From NCBI GenBank assembly GCA_017861355.1, contig JAGFXQ010000014.1, positions 1 to 22,609 of the forward strand: a stretch of DNA of 22,609 bases. The letters are read 5' to 3'. The DNA comes from Bacillota bacterium. GTDB taxonomy: Bacteria > Bacillota > Clostridia > Lachnospirales > Lachnospiraceae. The position numbers and the translations under genes are program-made. Below, piece after piece: positions 14,116-22,410 of this stretch (position 1 is the first letter of the stretch; each line of letters starts with the position of its first letter). The notes beneath the pieces were generated by a model, which did no database searches, had not been told where the DNA came from, and was given only the letters and a program-made list of their open reading frames with translations.

Positions 14116-15024
14116 ATGGAGTGGAAAGAAATTACTGGTAAGACAGTGGATGAAGCTTTAACAAATGCTATACTCGAACTTGGTACGACAATTGAGAACC
14201 TGGAGTACGAAGTGATTGAGAAAGAATCCAGCGGTTTCTTAGGAATGTTCGGCAAACCTGCTAGAATTAAAGCAAGAATTAAAATGACAGTTGAAAATAC
14301 AGCTAAGAAATTCTTAACAGATGTATTTAGTACAATGGATATTAATGCTAAGGTTGAAGTTAAATTTGATCAGGAAAACACTACTGTTGAGGTTAATATT
14401 GATGGCGATGAGATGGGTGTCTTAATTGGTAAAAGAGGACAAACTCTTGATTCTCTTCAATACCTGGTTAGTCTCGTTGTTAATAAAAATAGTGAGAACT
14501 ATATTAAAGTTAAGTTGGATACGGAGAACTATAGAGCAAGAAGAAAAGAAACCCTTGAGAATCTTGCAAAGAATATCGCCTTCAAAGTTAAAAGATCAAG
14601 AAAGCCGGTATCTCTTGAACCGATGAATCCTTATGAGAGAAGAATTATCCATTCTGCGTTACAAAATGACAAATATGTCGAGACATACTCAGAAGGGGAA
14701 GAACCTTATCGTAAAGTAGTAATCAATGTTAAGAAGACTTTCCGTGACACTAGACCAAACAACAATTTCAGACCGAATAATAATTCCAGACCGAATGACA
14801 ATTCCAGACCGAATGACAGTACAAGACCTACCGGAGGCTATCGTAAAGATGACCGAAGAGGTGGCTACAGCGGAACCGGAACAGGAAGTGGTAATAACAA
14901 AGGTTATAACAAACCTTACAATACAAGTAAGAGCGGATTTAACAAGAATTATAGTACTGATTATAAGAAGGATTATGAGAAGTACAAAGAAAGTAAAGAG
15001 AAAAAGGAACAACCGGCAGAATAA
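14116..15024 (+). CDS. jag: RNA-binding protein Jag/KhpB-like (Jag-N, KH, R3H)
   Basis: The 302-residue protein has the Jag_N domain (about 1-52, ending SSGFLGMFGKPARIKARI), a KH domain with GXXG loop GKRG at 105-108, and an R3H-type domain at about 138-206 (MNPYERRIIHSALQ). The family (KhpB/EloR in streptococci) binds RNA and influences cell elongation and division. Beyond residue 210 is an unusual tail rich in Asn, Gly, Tyr, Arg and Lys, beginning with five six-residue RPNNNS-like units and ending in a charged KDYEKYKESKEKKEQ. The tail is likely disordered. The gene starts two bases after yidC and is followed by a strong terminator. Confidence 0.95.
   Translation: MEWKEITGKTVDEALTNAILELGTTIENLEYEVIEKESSGFLGMFGKPARIKARIKMTVENTAKKFLTDVFSTMDINAKVEVKFDQENTTVEVNIDGDEMGVLIGKRGQTLDSLQYLVSLVVNKNSENYIKVKLDTENYRARRKETLENLAKNIAFKVKRSRKPVSLEPMNPYERRIIHSALQNDKYVETYSEGEEPYRKVVINVKKTFRDTRPNNNFRPNNNSRPNDNSRPNDSTRPTGGYRKDDRRGGYSGTGTGSGNNKGYNKPYNTSKSGFNKNYSTDYKKDYEKYKESKEKKEQPAE
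14752..14841 (+). repeat. Five degenerate 18-bp tandem repeats within jag
   Basis: Codons 213-242 consist of five units: RPNNNF, RPNNNS, RPNDNS, RPNDST and RPTGGY. At DNA level the units are 18 bp, starting AGACC(A/G)AA, and identity drops at the last unit. This looks like in-frame expansion by slippage in a tolerant, disordered tail. Confidence 0.85.
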
Positions 15025-15048
15025 GATATTATTTGTATGTTGAAAATG

Positions 15049-15090
15049 GGTGTCTTAAAAGTATAGCATACTTTAAGGCACCTTTTATTA
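15049..15090 (+). terminator. Strong intrinsic terminator after jag
   Basis: The arms 15049-15064 and 15068-15082 pair over about 15 bp with one bulged A and one G-T pair around the loop AGC. TTTTATTA follows. It closes the rpmH-jag transcription unit, so mnmE probably has its own promoter or depends on read-through. Confidence 0.88.
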
Positions 15091-15096
15091 ATGACA

Positions 15097-15125
15097 ATAG
15101 AAAGTTCGCGAAGCGTGCTTTCTAT
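15097..15125 (+). repeat. 29-nt dispersed hairpin repeat, copy 2
   Basis: ATAGAAAG and CTTTCTAT pair perfectly, then come a T-G pair, a T-T mismatch and CGC/GCG closing the loop GAA. Length and pairing plan are identical to copy 1 at 12159-12187, differing only at the loop and one paired position. It begins 7 bases after the jag terminator's T-run and lies 55 bases before mnmE. Confidence 0.75.
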
Positions 15126-15179
15126 CATTCATGCCAGAAGTATGTAAGAATCAAGATACAATCAGATGGAGGAGAAGCT

Positions 15180-16556
15180 ATGATAACAGATACAATTGCA
15201 GCAATTGCGACAGGACTTAGTAATGCAGGTATCAGTAAAATAAGAATTAGTGGCGATCATGCAGTTGAGATCATAGATCGAATCTACAAATCGAGAACAG
15301 GGAATAAGGTCCTATCGGAGCAACTGAGCCATACAATTCATTATGGCTTTATTACCGATGGGGATCATATCATAGATGAAGTTATGGTTATAATTATGCG
15401 TGCTCCTGCTACTTATACCAGAGAGGATATCGTTGAGATCGACTGTCATGGCGGAATAGTAGTTACAAGGAATATTCTTGAGACAGTATTAAAATATGGT
15501 GCAAGAATTGCAGAGCCTGGAGAATTTACGAAGAGAGCATTTTTAAACGGAAGAATTGATCTTTCCCAGGCGGAAGCCGTAAGCGATATTATTACCGCGA
15601 AGAATGAATTAGCACTTCAGAACTCTCTCAATCAGCTTCGAGGAAAAGAGCGTCAGATTATCATTGAGCTAAGAGAGAAGATTCTTCGTGATATAGCGTT
15701 TGTCGAAGCAGCACTGGATGATCCGGAACATATCAGTTTAGAAGGATTTGATGAGGATCTTCAGAAGCATATCAATGAAGAAACAAATTCTATTGAACAG
15801 CTTTTAAGAGAATCCGATAATGGAAAGATTCTTAAGGAAGGAATCAAAACAGTTATTCTTGGTAAACCGAATGCCGGAAAATCAAGTCTGCTCAACACCT
15901 TAGTAGGAGAAGAAAGAGCTATTGTCACAGATATCGCCGGCACCACTAGAGATACCGTAGAAGAAACAATCAATCTAAACGGGATAATGCTTAATGTAAT
16001 AGATACGGCTGGTATTCGAGATACAGAGGATATTATTGAAAAAATAGGGGTTGAGAAAGCAATTAAGATTGCATCTCAAGCAGATCTGATTATCTATGTG
16101 CTTGATTCCTCTACCGAATTAGATGAAAATGATGAAGTAATATTGGGATTAATTAAGGATAAAAAGTCCTTATTATTATTAAATAAATCGGACCTTGAAC
16201 CGAAGATCACTTCGGAAGAGATTAAGAAAATGACGGATCATGCTATAATTAGTATTTCGATAAAAGAAAATATCGGTTTAAATGATCTCGAAAAAGCAAT
16301 TAAAAATATGTTTTTTGAAGGCAAACTATCCTTTAATGAAGATATTTACATTACGAATGAACGTCATAAAGAGGCATTTAAGCAATCTCTGGAAAGCTTA
16401 AGATTAGTAAACCAAAGTATAGTTGCCGGAATGCCGGAGGATTTCTATTCGATCGATCTCATGAGTGCATATGAGACACTTGGTAAGATTATCGGTGAGA
16501 ATATCGAAGAAGATCTGGTCAATATGATATTTAAAGAATTCTGTATGGGGAAATAA
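15180..16556 (+). CDS. mnmE: tRNA uridine-5-carboxymethylaminomethyl modification GTPase
   Basis: MnmE, with MnmG, installs the (carboxymethyl)aminomethyl group on wobble U34 of certain tRNAs. The protein is complete at 458 residues: a folate-binding N-terminal domain (about 1-118), a helical domain, and an inserted G domain with P-loop GKPNAGKSS (228-236), GTTRD (254-258), DTAG (275-278) and NKSD (335-338). The obligatory C-terminal FCMGK carries the catalytic-region cysteine. The frame is open from 15033, but GGAGGAG just before 15180 and MITDTIAAIATG fix the start; the upstream part covers the terminator and hairpin repeat and is not coding. mnmG follows after 149 bases. Confidence 0.98.
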   Translation: MITDTIAAIATGLSNAGISKIRISGDHAVEIIDRIYKSRTGNKVLSEQLSHTIHYGFITDGDHIIDEVMVIIMRAPATYTREDIVEIDCHGGIVVTRNILETVLKYGARIAEPGEFTKRAFLNGRIDLSQAEAVSDIITAKNELALQNSLNQLRGKERQIIIELREKILRDIAFVEAALDDPEHISLEGFDEDLQKHINEETNSIEQLLRESDNGKILKEGIKTVILGKPNAGKSSLLNTLVGEERAIVTDIAGTTRDTVEETINLNGIMLNVIDTAGIRDTEDIIEKIGVEKAIKIASQADLIIYVLDSSTELDENDEVILGLIKDKKSLLLLNKSDLEPKITSEEIKKMTDHAIISISIKENIGLNDLEKAIKNMFFEGKLSFNEDIYITNERHKEAFKQSLESLRLVNQSIVAGMPEDFYSIDLMSAYETLGKIIGENIEEDLVNMIFKEFCMGK

Positions 16557-16563
16557 GGGTTAC

Positions 16564-16606
16564 AGTTCAGCCTTCCAGTCATATACTTAGTCATTGAGGC
16601 TGAACT
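16564..16606 (+). other. Stem-loop between mnmE and mnmG
   Basis: AGTTCAGCCT and AGGCTGAACT are perfect 10-base complements around a 23-base loop. No T-run follows, so it is not a standard terminator. It may mark an RNA processing point between the two cistrons or a protein-binding dyad. Confidence 0.55.
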
Positions 16607-16705
16607 AACAAATAAAGCGTAGTGTTTCACAGGATAGAATAACGGTACGTATAAACTAAGAAAAGATAAACCTTAAGGTTAGAATAGAAAGGGAATGGGA
16701 AACTT

Positions 16706-18607
16706 ATGTCATATGTATATGAGAGCTATGACGTGGTAGTGGTCGGAGCAGGACATGCCGGATGTGAAGCAGCATTAGCGGCAGCCAGATTATCCTTGAA
16801 TACTATGTTATTTACAATTAGTATGGATAGCATTGCGATGATGCCATGTAATCCGAATATCGGAGGGACATCAAAAGGACATTTGGTCAGAGAAATTGAT
16901 GCCTTAGGCGGAGAAATGGGAAGAAATATAGACAAAACCTATATCCAGTCTAAAATGCTGAATGTATCAAAGGGTCCAGCCGTACATTCCTTACGTGCCC
17001 AAGCTGACAAACAGGAATATTCTAAATCCATGCGAAGAATCCTGGAAAACACACCGAATCTCACCTTAAAGCAAGCCGAAGTAGTTAAGATTTTAACTGA
17101 AGATAACCACATAAGTGGGGTGATGACCTATTCCGGAGCAATCTATCCTTGTAAATCGGTTGTATTATGTACCGGAACCTATCTGAATGCAAGATGTATT
17201 TACGGAGAGACGGTAAATCATACAGGTCCAAATGGATTGCAGGCAGCAACACATTTAACTGATTCGCTGAAAGAATTAGGGATAGAGATGTACCGTTTTA
17301 AGACAGGAACACCCGCAAGAATCGATAGAAGATCGATCAATTTCAGTAAAATGGAAGAACAATTTGGTGATGAAACAGTAGTACCCTTCTCCTTCACAAC
17401 AAAACAGGAAGAATTACAAAAAGAGCAAATCTCCTGCTGGCTCACCTATACGAACGAAACTACTCACGAGATTATACGTGCCAACATTGATCGTTCACCC
17501 CTTTACTGCGGTGACATTAAAGGAACAGGTCCGAGATACTGCCCCTCAATTGAAGATAAGGTCGTTAAATTCGCAGACAAAGAAAGACATCAAGTATTTA
17601 TTGAGCCTGAAGGATTATATACCAACGAAATGTATATTGCTGGTATGTCAAGTTCTCTTCCTGAGGACGTTCAATACCAAATGTATCGATCCGTACCTGG
17701 ATTGGAGAATGCAAAGATCGTGCGTAACGCTTATGCAATCGAATATGATTGTATTAATCCGATGCAACTAAAATCATCTCTGGAATTCAAAGCAGTAGAG
17801 GGATTGTTCAGTGGTGGTCAATTTAATGGAAGCTCCGGTTACGAAGAAGCAGCGGCGCAAGGATTAATTGCCGGAATAAATGCTGCAAGAAAAGTTCTTC
17901 AAAATGAACCACTCATTATTGATCGTTCAGAAGCATACATCGGTGTTTTGATCGACGATCTTGTAACGAAAGAAACACATGAACCATATCGAATGATGAC
18001 CTCCAGAGCAGAATACCGATTGTTATTGCGCCAGGATAATGCCGATCTGCGATTAACGAAAAAGGGGTATGATATCGGCTTGATTGATGAAGAGAGATAT
18101 CAGCATTTATTAGAGAAAGAGAATCAGATTGAAATCGAGACGAACAGACTACAGAGTACTCCAATCGGAGCAAATAAAGAAGTTCAACAACTTCTGGAGC
18201 AGTATGGAAGTTCACCCTTGAATACAGGAACAACATTGGCGGATCTCATTCGTCGTCCAGAATTATCTTATGAATTATTGGAATCAATTGATAAGAACAG
18301 GTCAGAATTATCAGATGAAGTTATTGAACAGATTAATATAAACCTGAAGTATGATGGATATATCAAACGTCAACTCAGCCAGGTGGAGCAGTTTAAGAAG
18401 CTAGAGAACAGAAGAATTCCGGAAGACATTGATTATATGACTGTTCCGAGTCTTCGTATTGAAGCCAGACAGAAGTTAATTAAGTTTCAGCCAAGATCGA
18501 TTGGTCAAGCCTCCAGAATCTCAGGCGTATCTCCGGCCGATATCTCGGTATTATTAGTTTATTTGACACAGCTTCATTACGAGCGTAATAAGGAAAAGAT
18601 CATATAA
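16706..18607 (+). CDS. mnmG: tRNA uridine-5-carboxymethylaminomethyl modification enzyme MnmG
   Basis: MnmG (GidA) is the FAD- and NADH-dependent partner of MnmE in modifying tRNA wobble uridine. The 633-residue product has the dinucleotide-binding motif VVVGAGHAGCEAALA (11-25), the conserved MMPCNPNIGGTSKGH region (45-59), RYCPSIEDKVVKF with a conserved cysteine, and a C-terminal helical domain with RRIPEDIDY and PRSIGQASRISGVSPADI (split from the longer conserved stretch). The length is normal for long-form MnmG; the missing MnmG/TrmFO short form would be near 440. GGGAA-type sequence lies upstream of the ATG. It is followed by rsmG after 116 bases. Confidence 0.98.
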   Translation: MSYVYESYDVVVVGAGHAGCEAALAAARLSLNTMLFTISMDSIAMMPCNPNIGGTSKGHLVREIDALGGEMGRNIDKTYIQSKMLNVSKGPAVHSLRAQADKQEYSKSMRRILENTPNLTLKQAEVVKILTEDNHISGVMTYSGAIYPCKSVVLCTGTYLNARCIYGETVNHTGPNGLQAATHLTDSLKELGIEMYRFKTGTPARIDRRSINFSKMEEQFGDETVVPFSFTTKQEELQKEQISCWLTYTNETTHEIIRANIDRSPLYCGDIKGTGPRYCPSIEDKVVKFADKERHQVFIEPEGLYTNEMYIAGMSSSLPEDVQYQMYRSVPGLENAKIVRNAYAIEYDCINPMQLKSSLEFKAVEGLFSGGQFNGSSGYEEAAAQGLIAGINAARKVLQNEPLIIDRSEAYIGVLIDDLVTKETHEPYRMMTSRAEYRLLLRQDNADLRLTKKGYDIGLIDEERYQHLLEKENQIEIETNRLQSTPIGANKEVQQLLEQYGSSPLNTGTTLADLIRRPELSYELLESIDKNRSELSDEVIEQININLKYDGYIKRQLSQVEQFKKLENRRIPEDIDYMTVPSLRIEARQKLIKFQPRSIGQASRISGVSPADISVLLVYLTQLHYERNKEKII

Positions 18608-18723
18608 GGGATTTGTATGGAAGACATAATTTCTATTCATACGAGATTTATTTAATACTAGTAGTAAGTAATAGTTGAATCAATTGTGATAGTTGGTAGA
18701 GTGTACCATAATGGGGGATTAAC

Positions 18724-19452
18724 ATGAATTATAAGCACTATCCAGAGATGGCGGAATTTGAGCAGGGTCTGAAAGAAATTGAGATTGAATTGAATGATCT
18801 GCAAAAACAACAATTTGTTGATTATTATGAGATGCTGGTTGAAAAAAACAAGGTGATGAACCTAACTACAATTACCGAATTTTCAGAGGTAATTACAAAG
18901 CATTTTTTGGACAGCTTAATGATTATCAAAGTTGTGAAATTAAGTAATCAAAAGCTTCTTGATCTTGGGACAGGTGCAGGATTTCCCGGTATTCCTTTAA
19001 AGATTGTTTTCCCAGAGCTAGAGATAGTATTACTTGATTCATTAAATAAACGATTAATTTTCCTGAATGAAGTAATTGATGCATTAAAGTTACAAAATAT
19101 TACTACATTGCATGGTCGAGCTGAGGACTATGGTAAAAATCCGAACCATAGAGAGCAATATGACCTTTGTGTCTCTCGTGCAGTAGCAAAATTATCCTCC
19201 TTATCCGAATATTGCATTCCATATGTGAAAAAAGGAGGATATTTTATTTCCTATAAATCTGGTAAAATAGACGAGGAGCTTATATCCTCCGAGCGGGCAC
19301 TAAAACTATTAGGGTCAAAATTAGTAAAAGTAGAAAATTTTCAACTACCGAATACCGATATGGAGAGAAGTCTGATCGTAATTGAAAAGACGGATAAAAC
19401 ACCTAAGAATTATCCAAGAGGAGCGGGCAAGCCTTCAAAAGAACCATTATAA
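18724..19452 (+). CDS. rsmG: 16S rRNA (guanine-N7) methyltransferase RsmG
   Basis: RsmG (GidB) uses S-adenosylmethionine to methylate N7 of the 16S rRNA guanine equivalent to E. coli G527. In 242 residues it shows NKVMNLTTI (42-50), KHFLDSL (59-65), the SAM-binding motif LLDLGTGAGFPGIPLK (78-93), the second motif at LLDSLNKRLIFLNEV, SRAVAKLSSL, and a family-typical end with KTPKNYPRGAGKPSKEPL. GGGG lies 6-10 bases before the ATG. It completes the mnmE-mnmG-rsmG cluster; the parA/parB genes that often come next are not found in this window. Confidence 0.97.
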   Translation: MNYKHYPEMAEFEQGLKEIEIELNDLQKQQFVDYYEMLVEKNKVMNLTTITEFSEVITKHFLDSLMIIKVVKLSNQKLLDLGTGAGFPGIPLKIVFPELEIVLLDSLNKRLIFLNEVIDALKLQNITTLHGRAEDYGKNPNHREQYDLCVSRAVAKLSSLSEYCIPYVKKGGYFISYKSGKIDEELISSERALKLLGSKLVKVENFQLPNTDMERSLIVIEKTDKTPKNYPRGAGKPSKEPL

Positions 19453-19471
19453 GAAGCAGGAGGAAATGTTA

Positions 19472-19951
19472 ATGTTAGTCGAGGGGAAGCTTCTGTCTTA
19501 TAGATCTGATTTATCCGAGGTGTATAGGATAAGACAAAATGTTTTCATAGATGAAATGGGTATTTGTAAAGAAGACGAATTTGACGGTCAAGACGATATG
19601 GCTATGCATGTCATTGTATATGAAGAATCAGGAAGCAGAAATGCGGTTGCGACCGGAAGGATATGTTTTGATGGAACAAATTGTGAAATCGGACATATTG
19701 CAGTACTTAAGGAGTATCGAAAAAGAAAATACGGTGATTTTGCGGTAAGAATGCTAATTAATAAGGCTATTATTGCAGGAATAAAGGAAATTGTATGTTA
19801 TTCCTTCCAGGAGTCGGTATCCTTTTTTCAAACAATAGGCTTTCATCTTGATAGCGATGAAATAATATATAATAATCAAAAAAGATATAAAATGACAGTG
19901 AATGAATCAGATATTATTCCTGCTTGTCAGAAAAATCTCGCTAAAGTTTGA
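19472..19951 (+). CDS. GNAT-family N-acetyltransferase
   Basis: The 159-residue product fits the GNAT fold. YRIRQNVFIDEMGI near the N-terminus resembles ElaA-like and similar small GNATs. The acetyl-CoA-binding strand and pyrophosphate loop are seen in IGHIAVLKEYRKRKYGDFAVRMLI, quoted here as IGHIAVLKEYRKRKYG. Its substrate is unknown. Two ATGs are close: 19466 is only two bases from AGGAGG, so 19472, with an 8-base spacing, is preferred; the frame is also open upstream through the end of rsmG, which is a shadow. It lies 19 bases after rsmG and is probably co-transcribed with it. No terminator was recognised after it. Confidence 0.85.
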   Translation: MLVEGKLLSYRSDLSEVYRIRQNVFIDEMGICKEDEFDGQDDMAMHVIVYEESGSRNAVATGRICFDGTNCEIGHIAVLKEYRKRKYGDFAVRMLINKAIIAGIKEIVCYSFQESVSFFQTIGFHLDSDEIIYNNQKRYKMTVNESDIIPACQKNLAKV

Positions 19952-19976
19952 AATAATTTAAATTGTATAAGAAAAT

Positions 19977-20005
19977 ACTTTAAAAATAGTAAATTATGTT
20001 ATATT
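19977..20005 (+). promoter_or_regulatory. Weak candidate promoter for the two-component genes
   Basis: An extended -10, TG then TATATT (20000-20005), lies 17 bp after ACTTTA (19977-19982). It sits in the 167-bp AT-rich spacer before the histidine kinase gene. AT-richness makes chance matches likely. Confidence 0.3.
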
Positions 20006-20118
20006 ATATTAATATCTCTGATTTCCTATATATGTATTTATAATTATAGCTCTATAATAATTTATCATTCAAGTTTTTATATGAGATTGTTGCCTGAGCA
20101 TAGAAAGGAAGTTAAATT

Positions 20119-21237
20119 ATGTATGACAACAATGAAAACAGCGAAAATAGAGAAGGCAATTTAGTCAATGATCAAAAGTCATCTGCTTTATTATTGAGAG
20201 AAATGATTATTGAATATGAAGATAAATCCTATGCGACTAAGGTTCAAATCAAAACGCAGCAAGGCCTTCTCACTAAGAAAGAAAATGAGCAGGCCGAACG
20301 TGAAAGAACGAAGGTGCATAATATTGCTCTATTTTCACCTATCTATAATGTATCACAAGATGAAAAGGAACTGGCTATTAGTATTGACCGGATCAAGCAA
20401 AAGCTAGAAGAACTATATCATGAGCAGTCATTAATATATGAGAAGATTAACGGATTAAAATCAGCGGTTAAGATTCTTGATGAATATGAAATGGTTAAGA
20501 TGGATCACAAAAAGGAAAGCGATTCATCTAATTCAAGTATTCCGGTTGTGACTGATAAAGGTTTAAGCATATTGGAAGCTCAGGAAATTGAAAGACAAAG
20601 AATTGCAAGAGATTTACATGATTCTACAGTACAGAATCTTACTAGTTTGGTTCATAAAGCAGAACTATGTATTAAGTTAATCGATATCGATGCAATTCGT
20701 GCTAAATTGGAATTGACAGCAATGTCTAATACTATAAAGACAGTTATTAATGACATGCGAGGAATTATTTATAACCTGAAGCCAATGTCTTTGGATGATA
20801 TTGGATTAACTGTTACGGTTGAGAGATACGCCAGCCGTTTAATGGATCTACACAATATTAATATTATTGTTCGATCAAATGAAGAAACGAAGGAAATACA
20901 TCCTGTTATAAAATTAACTTTATTTCGTATTATTCAAGAGGCTTGTAATAATGTTATAAAGCACGCGAATGCATCTATTATTAACATTGATATTAATTAT
21001 GAAGAGCTTAAAGTATGTGTTATGATTAAAGATAATGGAACAGGGTTTATTATAAACAACAATCAAGGAGAAGGACACGGACATTCATCAAGCTTTGGAC
21101 TATCCATTATGAGAGAAAGAATTTCGTTGTTATCAGGTACCGTAGATATAAAATCTGAAAAAGGTATTGGGACGACAGTATCGGTTTCGGCACCATTAAC
21201 TATATACGAGGGGGATAAAGATGAGCAAACCAGTTAA
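20119..21237 (+). CDS. DegS-like cytoplasmic sensor histidine kinase
   Basis: This 372-residue kinase lacks membrane segments. Residues 20-130 are strongly charged and helical, resembling the coiled-coil sensor region of DegS-type kinases. The HisKA_3 dimerisation/phosphoacceptor motif ERQRIARDLHDSTVQNL (158-174) carries His167. The ATPase domain has the N box EACNNVIKHA (274-283), G1 DNGTGF (305-310) and GLSIMRERISLLSG (327-340). It should autophosphorylate on His167 and pass phosphate to the response regulator, whose start overlaps its end by 17 bases. The stimulus cannot be inferred. AAAGGAAG lies about 8 bases before the ATG. DegS is named by architecture, not as a proven orthologue. Confidence 0.9.
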   Translation: MYDNNENSENREGNLVNDQKSSALLLREMIIEYEDKSYATKVQIKTQQGLLTKKENEQAERERTKVHNIALFSPIYNVSQDEKELAISIDRIKQKLEELYHEQSLIYEKINGLKSAVKILDEYEMVKMDHKKESDSSNSSIPVVTDKGLSILEAQEIERQRIARDLHDSTVQNLTSLVHKAELCIKLIDIDAIRAKLELTAMSNTIKTVINDMRGIIYNLKPMSLDDIGLTVTVERYASRLMDLHNINIIVRSNEETKEIHPVIKLTLFRIIQEACNNVIKHANASIINIDINYEELKVCVMIKDNGTGFIINNNQGEGHGHSSSFGLSIMRERISLLSGTVDIKSEKGIGTTVSVSAPLTIYEGDKDEQTS

Positions 21238-21871
21238 TATCATGATCGCAGATGATCATTCAATGGTAAGAGAGGGAATTAAGCAATTACTGGAGTTAGA
21301 TGGAGATATTGTTGTTACTTCGGAAGCGAGCAATGGAAAGCAGTGTATTGAGTTGCTTGATGAGAACCAAACAGATGTTCTGCTTCTTGATATCAATATG
21401 CCAATAATGAATGGACTTCAAGTATTACAATATATTCGTGAGAATAGAATGAAAGTTAAGGTTCTTATCTTAACAATTCATAACGAGGTAGAATACTTAA
21501 TGCGTGCTGTTGAACTTGGAGTTGACGGATATGTATTGAAAGATTCAGATTCTTCCGTACTCAAAAAGGCCATCTTCTGTGTAAATAGAGGTGAGTCATT
21601 TATCCAACCGGAGTTAACACCAATACTCAAAGTTAAGCTTGAGGAAAAGAGTAATAATGTTAGTGAAGATGATGCCTTAACTAAGAGAGAAATTGAAGTA
21701 CTAAAATTATTAGCAGAAGGTTTATTTAATAAGGAAATCGCATACATGTTAGCAATTAGTGAAAAGACGGTAAAGAATCATGTATCAAATATTTTTAAAA
21801 AGATTAATGTTTCCGATCGTACACAGGCTGCTGTTTATGCGATTAAGAACAATTTAGTAGAATTGTTTTAG
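21221..21871 (+). CDS. NarL/DegU-like response regulator
   Basis: The 216-residue protein has an N-terminal receiver with acidic pocket Asp11/Asp12, phosphoacceptor Asp57 in DVLLLDINMP, switch Thr85 and Lys107 in YVLKDSDS. Its C-terminal LuxR-type helix-turn-helix is LTKREIEVLKLLAEG to EKTVKNHVSNIFKKI (153-195). It should bind DNA after phosphorylation by the overlapping upstream kinase; target genes are not evident here. The ATG overlaps the kinase gene by 17 bases and has GGGGGAT just upstream. The terminator after it is the parS-containing palindrome. Confidence 0.92.
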   Translation: MSKPVNIMIADDHSMVREGIKQLLELDGDIVVTSEASNGKQCIELLDENQTDVLLLDINMPIMNGLQVLQYIRENRMKVKVLILTIHNEVEYLMRAVELGVDGYVLKDSDSSVLKKAIFCVNRGESFIQPELTPILKVKLEEKSNNVSEDDALTKREIEVLKLLAEGLFNKEIAYMLAISEKTVKNHVSNIFKKINVSDRTQAAVYAIKNNLVELF

Positions 21872-21945
21872 ATTCAATTCGTGAATTTAATTCATATAAA
21901 TAATTATGGATAATACAGTTTAATTTAATATTAAACCAGATACAT

Positions 21946-21981
21946 AAAAGCGGAATGTTTCACGTGAAACATTCCGCTTTT
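21946..21981 (+). terminator. Perfect 36-bp palindromic terminator containing parS
   Basis: AAAAGCGGAATGTTTCAC and its exact complement form a palindrome with no spacer. The RNA would fold into a stable hairpin followed by TTTTTCTTT, ending the kinase/regulator transcript. Flanking A and T runs make it bidirectional in form. The centre is the parS sequence. Confidence 0.85.
21956..21971. other. parS: parS chromosome-partitioning site
   Basis: TGTTTCACGTGAAACA matches the 16-bp bacterial parS consensus at every base. ParB (Spo0J) binds this site, spreads and loads SMC near the origin. It lies about 10 kb from the dnaA boxes, in the origin-proximal zone where parS sites concentrate. No parA or parB gene is in the window. 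Confidence 0.95.
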
Positions 21982-22382
21982 TCTTTGATTAGATTGATGC
22001 AATTTCGTTTCTAATATTTATTGATTTTCAGGGTAGATATTACTATATCAATATTTCCTATTGTAGTTGATATCTGAGCAAATAATATACTAAATTAATA
22101 TTGGCAATATTGGCAGTATAATTACAGATCATTTTACGAGGGATCTTTTATATAGTATTTTAATGATAATAGGTAATAATTATCTATTAGATAACAAATA
22201 ATTGGACAGCTACTAATAAAACTTTCATACACTTTGACTGATAATTCAAATACTTAATTATAGAAATAATTATATCATGGTATATTTTTATGTGACTATT
22301 TGAAAGTAACTAGATATACAGTTATTAGTAATGTACTTCATACAAATACAATTTTTATAATAGTAATTGTAAAGCTATATTT

Positions 22383-22410
22383 TTTACAACTATAATTGCA
22401 ATGTTATAAT
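22383..22410 (+). promoter_or_regulatory. Possible promoter in the AT-rich terminal region
   Basis: TTTACA (22383-22388) and TATAAT (22405-22410) are 16 bp apart, with TG one base before the -10. No ORF follows within the window, so it could drive a gene beyond the right edge through a long leader, or a small RNA, or be a chance match in AT-rich DNA. Confidence 0.35.

Noticed and set aside
14689..15012. Long minus-strand ORF opposite the jag tail
   Set aside because: It is a repetitive shadow of the low-complexity jag repeats, with no start context or recognisable protein features.
15033..15179. N-terminal extension of mnmE from an upstream ATG
   Set aside because: It would translate through the jag terminator and the hairpin repeat, has no family similarity, and the real ribosome binding site lies before 15180.
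16623..16630. Half parS-like TGTTTCAC before mnmG
   Set aside because: The second half-site is missing; the next bases AGGATAGA do not match GTGAAACA.
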